Shown piece by piece: positions 1-3,933 of a stretch of DNA of 5,776 nt. A model generated the notes under the pieces. The model was given only the letters and a program-made list of their open reading frames with translations, made no database searches and was not told where the DNA came from. Numbering within the stretch: the stretch's first letter is position 1; the number at the start of each line of letters is the position of its first letter. Source of the stretch: JBGYPP01 sp041838515 (GTDB lineage Bacteria > Bacillota > Clostridia > Lachnospirales > Lachnospiraceae); NCBI GenBank assembly GCA_041838515.1, contig JBGYPP010000089.1, forward strand, positions 1-5,776, written 5' to 3'. Both the position numbers and the translations under genes were made by a program.

Positions 1-588
1 ACCATATCCATACTGCGGGGCATCAAGGAGAGGTATGAGGTCTTTCACGGCGTACAGATTATGGATAATGCGCTGGTGGCCGCCGCTACCCTCAGCCACA
101 GGTATATCAGCGACCGGTTTCTGCCGGATAAGGCCATAGACCTGGTGGACGAGGCCTGCGCCATGATCAAGACCCAGCTGGACAGCCTGCCGGCCTCCCT
201 GGATGAGAGCCAGAGGCAGATTGCCCAGTTGGAAATAGAGGAGGCCGCGCTGAAGAAGGAGGAGGATGCCCTCTCCCGCCAGCGTCTGTCCGTCCTCCAG
301 GAGGAGTTGGCCAAATGCCGTGAGGAGTTCGCCGCCGGCAAGGCCGGCTGGGATAGGGAGAAGCAGGCGGTGGAGGCTCTGTCTGAACTGCGCAGCCGGA
401 TAGAGCAGATAGGGCTGCAAATTCAGATTTCCACCCGGGAGGGGGATCTGGAAAAAGCGGCGCAGCTCAGCTATGGGGAGCTGCCCCAGCTGAAAAAGAA
501 ATTGGAGGAGGCTGAGGCGGCCAGAAAGGGAGCCGCCTGGATACGGGAGAAGGTGTCCGAGGAGGAGATAGGCCAGATTGTATCCTGA
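1..588 (+). CDS. clpB: ClpB-type AAA+ disaggregase, middle part (end of NBD1 and M domain), cut by the window edge and by an in-frame TGA
   Basis: ClpB is a cytoplasmic hexameric ATPase that, with DnaK/DnaJ/GrpE, pulls polypeptides out of aggregates. The frame is open from base 1, so the true start lies to the left. The first ~50 residues match the C-terminal part of nucleotide-binding domain 1, including RYISDRFLPDKAIDLVDEA, which is near invariant in ClpB. Residues ~55-165 are charged, Glu/Lys/Gln-rich and coiled-coil-like. This is a full-length M domain, which argues for ClpB rather than ClpC (short M domain) or ClpA (none). The frame ends at TGA 586-588, just before Trp-Thr-Gly-Ile-Pro, a motif that in ClpB continues without a break into NBD2. 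The rest of the same gene follows in the same frame (604-1554). Family assignment is very secure. Whether the product is truncated, read through, or the stop is an error cannot be told from sequence. Confidence 0.93.
   Translation, partial: TISILRGIKERYEVFHGVQIMDNALVAAATLSHRYISDRFLPDKAIDLVDEACAMIKTQLDSLPASLDESQRQIAQLEIEEAALKKEEDALSRQRLSVLQEELAKCREEFAAGKAGWDREKQAVEALSELRSRIEQIGLQIQISTREGDLEKAAQLSYGELPQLKKKLEEAEAARKGAAWIREKVSEEEIGQIVS
586..588 (+). other. In-frame TGA inside clpB at a conserved Arg codon
   Basis: The codons read Ile-Val-Ser-TGA-Trp-Thr-Gly-Ile-Pro-Val. Most ClpB proteins have Arg (sometimes Lys) at the TGA position, for example ARWTGIPV in E. coli. One C-to-T change in CGA would produce it. 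The frame is unchanged on both sides and no other lesion is visible in 517 sense codons. That fits a very recent nonsense mutation, a base-call error, or readthrough. TGA appears to act as a normal stop for scfA at 2047-2049, so general reassignment of TGA is unlikely. Confidence 0.9.
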
Positions 589-603
589 TGGACGGGTATA
601 CCC

Positions 604-1554
604 GTGTCCCGGCTGACCCAGGGGGAGAGGGAGAAAATCCTGGAGCTGGAATCTGCCCTGGCCCGGAGGGTCATAGGCCAGGAGGAGGCGGTGGTCCGGG
701 TCAGCGAGGCCATATTACGGGCCAAGGCGGGCATCAAGGATCCCGGCAAGCCCATAGGCTCTTTCCTGTTCCTAGGCCCTACCGGAGTGGGCAAGACGGA
801 GCTGGCCAAGGCCCTGGCGCAAAATCTCTTTGACGATGAGGCCAATATGGTCAGGCTGGATATGAGTGAGTATATGGAAAAATTCTCCACCTCCCGCCTT
901 ATAGGCGCGCCTCCCGGATATGTGGGATATGAGGAGGGGGGCCAGCTGACGGAGGCGCTGCGGCGGAGGCCTTACTGCGTGGTGCTTTTTGACGAGATAG
1001 AAAAGGCCCATCCGGATGTGTTCAATATACTGCTTCAGGTGCTGGATGAGGGGCATATCACCGACTCCCAGGGCCGCAAGGTGGATTGCAAGAACACCAT
1101 ATTGATCATGACCTCCAATCTGGGCGCCGAGCATCTGCTGGAGGGCATAGACGGGGAGGGACGGCTGTCGGCCCAGGCTCAGCAGAGGGCCTTGGAGGAG
1201 GTCAAGGCGCATTTTCGTCCGGAATTTCTCAACAGGCTGGATGAGATACTGCAATTCTCCCCTTTGCGCCGTCAGGAGGTGGAGCGCATACTGGATCTGA
1301 TGCTGGCCAAGCTCAACGCCCGGCTGGCCGGACAGCAGGTGCAGATTGCATTGAGCCAGGCCGCCAGAGCCTGGGTGGCGGAGAGGGGGTATGACCCGGT
1401 GTACGGCGCCAGACCCCTTGCCAGGGTGTTGCAGAGGCAGGTGGAAACCCTGGCTGCCAAGAGTATACTGAGGGGCGATGTGGGCCGGGAGGGAAGGCTG
1501 CGCATAGATGTGGATGAGAGGGGGGAGCTGGCAGCAGAGGCCGTCCGGGAGTAA
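604..1554 (+). CDS. clpB: ClpB-type AAA+ disaggregase, C-terminal part (NBD2), continuation of the gene interrupted at 586-588
   Basis: This is the second AAA+ domain of ClpB, in the same frame as the upstream fragment. Visible motifs are RRVIGQEEAV near the domain start, Walker A GPTGVGKT (775-798), the pore-loop segment GAPPGYVGYEEGG, Walker B VVLFDEIEKAHPDV with Asp-Glu at 991-996, sensor 1 ILIMTSN, and the sensor 2 region YGARPLAR. All catalytic residues are present and the C-terminus is of normal extent. The given start is the first GTG after the TGA. No convincing Shine-Dalgarno precedes it, and the next Met codon is inside the ATPase core, so independent translation of an NBD2-only protein is doubtful. 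The homologous reading really begins at 589. The last codons and TAA (1552-1554) fall inside the first unit of a tandem repeat starting at 1543. Family certain, functional state uncertain. Confidence 0.92.
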   Translation: MSRLTQGEREKILELESALARRVIGQEEAVVRVSEAILRAKAGIKDPGKPIGSFLFLGPTGVGKTELAKALAQNLFDDEANMVRLDMSEYMEKFSTSRLIGAPPGYVGYEEGGQLTEALRRRPYCVVLFDEIEKAHPDVFNILLQVLDEGHITDSQGRKVDCKNTILIMTSNLGAEHLLEGIDGEGRLSAQAQQRALEEVKAHFRPEFLNRLDEILQFSPLRRQEVERILDLMLAKLNARLAGQQVQIALSQAARAWVAERGYDPVYGARPLARVLQRQVETLAAKSILRGDVGREGRLRIDVDERGELAAEAVRE

Positions 1555-1768
1555 TCCCCGGAGGGTTCCCCCCCAGGGTGCAGACATCCGTAAACGGACG
1601 GCCGCCGTCCAGGAATAATCCCTGGAGGGTTCTTCCCCTGGTGCAGACATCTGTAAACGGACGGCCGCCGTCCGGGAATCATCCCCGGAGGGTTCCCCCC
1701 CAGGGTGCAGACATCCGTAAACGGACGGCCGCCGTCCAGGAATAATCCCCAGAGGGTTCCCCCGGGGG
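1543..1768 (+). repeat. Tandem array of 63-64 bp GC-rich units (three full copies and one partial) at the 3' end of clpB
   Basis: Units run 1543-1606 (64), 1607-1669 (63), 1670-1733 (64), and a partial fourth from 1734 to about 1768. Units 1 and 3 resemble each other more than unit 2, and unit 4 begins like unit 2, so there may be a ~127 bp higher-order period. Each unit starts with a hairpin: TCCGGG pairs with CCCGGA in units 1 and 3, and TCCAGG with CCTGGA in unit 2, a compensatory G-C to A-T change. The hairpin is broken in partial unit 4. A second inverted repeat, TCCGT-AA-ACGGA, sits late in each full unit. It overlaps a third (GGACGG/CCGTCC) that spans the unit junction, so these two cannot form together. 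The clpB stop codon lies in the loop of the first hairpin. Unit lengths are not all multiples of three, so this is not a protein repeat. Function unknown. Confidence 0.93.
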
Positions 1769-1793
1769 ATGGACACACACAGACAGTGCTTCA

Positions 1794-1827
1794 AAAGCCT
1801 CCGGGGGCCTATGCCTCCGGGGGCTTT
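1794..1827 (+). terminator. Strong hairpin, probable terminator closing the clpB transcript
   Basis: Arms 1794-1808 and 1813-1827 form a 15 bp stem with two G·U pairs around the loop CTAT. A-rich bases start the left arm and TTT ends the right arm, so it could act in both directions. The T-tract is only three bases and is followed by CCA, weaker than a textbook intrinsic terminator. It is the only terminator candidate between clpB and scfA and lies immediately before the scfA promoter. Confidence 0.7.
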
Positions 1828-1853
1828 CCATGTGGCCGCTGCTGTGGTATACT
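1825..1853 (+). promoter_or_regulatory. Probable sigma-A promoter of scfA with extended -10
   Basis: TATACT at 1848-1853 matches the -10 consensus in five of six positions. It is preceded by TGG at 1845-1847, an extended -10 of the TGn form. TTTCCA at 1825-1830 is a weak -35 (four of six) at 17 bp spacing and overlaps the last bases of the terminator hairpin. Transcription would start near 1860, leaving a leader of about 28 bases before scfA. Confidence 0.6.
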
Positions 1854-1887
1854 ACTATCTATGGACATAGGAAAGGGAGGAATATCC

Positions 1888-2049
1888 ATGAAGCATATCA
1901 AGACTTTGTCTACCCGCAATCTGCAAGAGAGCCTGAAAAAGGGCGGCTGCGGCGAGTGCCAGACTTCTTGCCAGTCCGCCTGCAAGACCTCTTGCACCGT
2001 GGGCAACCAGCGCTGCGAGCAGCTGTCCAAGGAGCAGAAGCAGGCCTGA
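1888..2049 (+). CDS. scfA: SCIFF (six-cysteine in forty-five residues) ranthipeptide precursor
   Basis: A 53-residue RiPP precursor. It has a leader-like N-terminus (MKHIKTLSTRNLQESLKKGG), then a core with exactly six cysteines at residues 21, 24, 28, 32, 36 and 43, ending in the family signature CKTSCTVGNQRCE. In the characterised Clostridium thermocellum homologue (CteA) the maturase links Cys32 to Thr37; here residues 32 and 37 are also Cys and Thr. The start is fixed by AGGGAGG at 1874-1880, seven bases upstream of ATG, and by the family N-terminus. The frame stays open upstream to about 1705, but that part crosses the repeat array and terminator and is not coding. The gene has its own promoter and is followed by a hairpin at 2074-2101, then its maturase. 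The biological role of SCIFF is poorly understood; a signalling role has been proposed in some clostridia. Stop is TGA. Confidence 0.96.
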   Translation: MKHIKTLSTRNLQESLKKGGCGECQTSCQSACKTSCTVGNQRCEQLSKEQKQA

Positions 2050-2073
2050 CAATCAAACAAGGAAGCGTGCGGG

Positions 2074-2101
2074 AAAGCAGGGAGGTATATCCTTGCTTTT
2101 T
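2074..2101 (+). terminator. Intrinsic terminator or attenuator between scfA and scfB
   Basis: Arms 2074-2083 and 2090-2099 form a 10 bp stem with one G·U pair around a six-base loop. The right arm runs into five consecutive T residues (2097-2101). It lies between a precursor gene and its maturase, with no clear promoter between it and scfB, so it probably ends most transcripts after scfA and lets a fraction continue. The stem is not very GC-rich, which fits partial termination. Confidence 0.72.
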
Positions 2102-2141
2102 CGTCATGTTTCCCTTTGAAAGGAAGTAGGTATTCCCCAGT

Positions 2142-3560
2142 ATGATACATCGCTTTAAGAGCCTGGACAATTATATCGTGTTGGATGTCAACAGCGGCAG
2201 CATACACATAGTGGACAAGCTGCTCTACGACCTGATTCCCCTGGCCGAGCCTTTGGTGGAGGGGGGGATGGACGAAGCCCGGCTGCTGGCCGGCGCGCTG
2301 GCCCATATGCAGGGCCTTGTTCCTGAGGAAATCCTATCTCCGGCGGAGGAGATATTGGAGCTGGCCGCAGAGGGTCTGCTGTTCTCCCGGGACGGCAGCC
2401 GGGAGTATCTGGAGGCCGTGGACGACCGGCCCACCGTGGTCAAGGCCATGTGCCTGCACATAGCCCATGACTGCAATCTCTCCTGCGGCTACTGTTTTGC
2501 CGGGGATGGGGAGTACAGCGGCCCCAAGGGGCATATGCCCCTGGAGGTGGGCAAGAAAGCCCTGGATATGCTGGTGCAAAATTCCGGCAACCGGAGGCAT
2601 CTGGAGGTGGATTTTTTTGGCGGCGAGCCTTTGCTGAACTGGCCCGTGGTGGAGGCGCTGGTGGCCTATGGCCGCAGCCTGGAAGAGCCTTATGGCAAGA
2701 AATTCCGCTTTACGCTGACCACCAACGGCTTGCTGCTCACCGAGGACAAGCTGGACTTTGTCCACAGGGAGATGTCCAATGTGGTGCTGAGCATAGACGG
2801 CAGACCCCTGATACACGATGCCATGCGGCCCTTCCGGGGCGGACAGGGCAGCTATGACAAAATCATACCAAAGTACAAACGCTTTCTGGAGGGGCGGGGG
2901 GATAAGGAGTACTTTGTCCGAGGGACTTTTACCCGCCGCAATCTGGATTTTATGCAGGATATACTCCACCTGGCGGCCGAGGGATTTGACCGCATATCCA
3001 TGGAGCCGGTGGTGGCCGGGGAGGAGGCGGATTATGCCATACGTCCGGAGGACATAGGCCGTATTAAGGAGGAATATGACTTGCTGGCGGCGGAGATCCT
3101 GCGGCGGGAGAGGGCGGCGCGGGCCGCTGGTGAGCAGGGCAGGGAGCCGGCGCCGGAGGACAGGCCCTTTCACTTCTTCCACTTCCAATTGGATCTCAGC
3201 GGAGGCCCCTGCCTGGCCAAACGCCTGTGCGGCTGCGGATCCGGTACGGAGTATCTGGCCGTCACCCCTTTCGGGGATCTCTACCCCTGCCACCAGTTTG
3301 TGGGCAAGGAGGAATTTCGCATGGGCCATGTGGATACAGGCATAGAGAGGCCGGACATAGCCCGGAGGTTCCGGGGCTGCCATGTATATTCCAAGCCGGA
3401 TTGCCGCAAATGCTTTGCCCGCTTTTATTGCAGCGGCGGCTGCGCCGCCAACGCCTGGAATTTCCACGGGGATATACGGCAAACTTACCATATAGGCTGC
3501 GAATTGCAGCGCAAGCGGGTGGAATGCGCCATAGGCTTGCAGGCCGCGCTGGCGGAATAA
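2142..3560 (+). CDS. scfB: SCIFF maturase, radical SAM/SPASM thioether-forming enzyme
   Basis: A 472-residue cytoplasmic enzyme expected to cleave S-adenosylmethionine reductively and form a Cys-to-Thr thioether in the ScfA peptide. Residues 1-~95 match the N-terminal leader-binding region of this family (MIHRFKSLDNYIVLDVNSGS). The radical SAM motif CNLSCGYC has its cluster cysteines at 111, 115 and 118, followed by GGEP at 160-163 near the SAM site. The C-terminal SPASM region holds many cysteines for auxiliary Fe-S clusters: 357, 363, 365, 383, 413, 421, 424, 430, 434 and 453, including GGPC and CRKCFARFYCSGGC. Length is slightly above the ~450 I expect. A polar, Ala/Arg/Glu-rich stretch at about 324-342 looks like a lineage insertion. 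The ribosome site is weak (AGG at 2128-2130, 11 bases before ATG), consistent with less enzyme than precursor. The final Glu codon and TAA lie in the first unit of a second repeat array. Confidence 0.96.
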   Translation: MIHRFKSLDNYIVLDVNSGSIHIVDKLLYDLIPLAEPLVEGGMDEARLLAGALAHMQGLVPEEILSPAEEILELAAEGLLFSRDGSREYLEAVDDRPTVVKAMCLHIAHDCNLSCGYCFAGDGEYSGPKGHMPLEVGKKALDMLVQNSGNRRHLEVDFFGGEPLLNWPVVEALVAYGRSLEEPYGKKFRFTLTTNGLLLTEDKLDFVHREMSNVVLSIDGRPLIHDAMRPFRGGQGSYDKIIPKYKRFLEGRGDKEYFVRGTFTRRNLDFMQDILHLAAEGFDRISMEPVVAGEEADYAIRPEDIGRIKEEYDLLAAEILRRERAARAAGEQGREPAPEDRPFHFFHFQLDLSGGPCLAKRLCGCGSGTEYLAVTPFGDLYPCHQFVGKEEFRMGHVDTGIERPDIARRFRGCHVYSKPDCRKCFARFYCSGGCAANAWNFHGDIRQTYHIGCELQRKRVECAIGLQAALAE

Positions 3561-3900
3561 GCGCTGCCCCGGAGCGGCTCCCGGCACTGAGCCAGCGCCG
3601 CCCGGATCGTATCCTGGCATAGAATAAGCGCTGCCCCGGAGCGGATCCCGGCACTGAGACAGCGCTGCCTGGAGCGCATCCCAGCATAGAATAAGCGCTG
3701 TCCCGGAGCGGATCTCGGCACTGAGCTAGCGCCGCCCGGAGCGCATCCCGGCATGGAATAAGCGCTGCCCCGGAGCGGATCCCGGCACTGAGCCTGTGCC
3801 GCCCGGATTGCATCCCGGCATGGAATGAGTGCTGCCCCGGAGCGGATCCCGGCACTGAGCCTGCGCCGTCCGGAGCGGCTCCCGGAGCCGAGCCAGCGCT
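3555..3900 (+). repeat. Tandem array of five 67 bp units, each made of two diverged half-units, between scfB and secDF
   Basis: Units start at 3555, 3622, 3689, 3756 and 3823, all exactly 67 bp apart. A further partial half-unit occupies 3890-3900. Each unit has a 34-base half A (beginning GAATAAGCGCTG) and a 33-base half B (beginning GAGCCAGCGCCG) that clearly resemble each other, so the deeper period is ~33.5 bp. Each half carries a small hairpin with CCGG arms around 7-8 bases. GCGCTG in half A can also pair with CAGCGC in half B (perfect in units 1 and 2, wobble or one mismatch later). In unit 2 half B the arms are CTGG/CCAG (3669-3672, 3681-3684) where unit 3 has CCGG/CCGG: a compensatory change. 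Unit 1 half B and unit 3 half A change by G·U wobble. The array fills almost all the scfB-secDF gap. Since 67 is not a multiple of three, it is not coding. Function unknown. Confidence 0.95.
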
Positions 3901-3922
3901 TAGCCATAGGCAATGCATCATG

Positions 3923-3928
3923 AGGAGG
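3923..3928 (+). promoter_or_regulatory. Strong ribosome binding site of secDF
   Basis: AGGAGG at 3923-3928 lies five bases before ATG 3934, within a longer GAGGAGGAG run. It fixes the secDF start. I see no convincing promoter between the end of the repeat array (3900) and this site, so secDF may be transcribed from upstream through the array, or from a promoter I could not recognise. Confidence 0.85.
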
Positions 3929-3933
3929 AGAAT

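Noticed and set aside
586..606. Selenocysteine insertion or TGA reassigned to Arg or Trp
   Set aside because: The family has Arg or Lys, not Cys, at this site. The short palindrome does not look like a bacterial SECIS. TGA seems to end scfA normally, and no other in-frame TGA occurs in the four genes.
588..833. Short frame starting at the ATG that overlaps the clpB TGA
   Set aside because: It is out of frame with clpB, its product is Gly/Pro-rich shadow sequence, and conserved NBD2 motifs occupy the other frame.
1543..1768. CRISPR array
   Set aside because: Copies abut directly with no unique spacers, and no cas gene is present.
772..1794. Long reverse-strand frame opposite clpB NBD2 and the first array
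   Set aside because: It lies opposite strongly conserved ClpB coding sequence and has no recognisable motifs; typical GC-rich antisense shadow.
1705..1887. N-terminal extension of scfA to an upstream ATG
   Set aside because: It would translate the repeat array, terminator and promoter. The ATG at 1888 has a good ribosome site and the family N-terminus.
2334..3620. Long reverse-strand frame opposite scfB
   Set aside because: The + strand encodes a full radical SAM/SPASM enzyme with all motifs; the reverse frame shows no family features.
3555..3900. CRISPR array or coding repeat protein on either strand
   Set aside because: There are no spacers between units. The 67 bp period shifts frame at every unit, so the long reverse-strand frames across it are only products of high GC.
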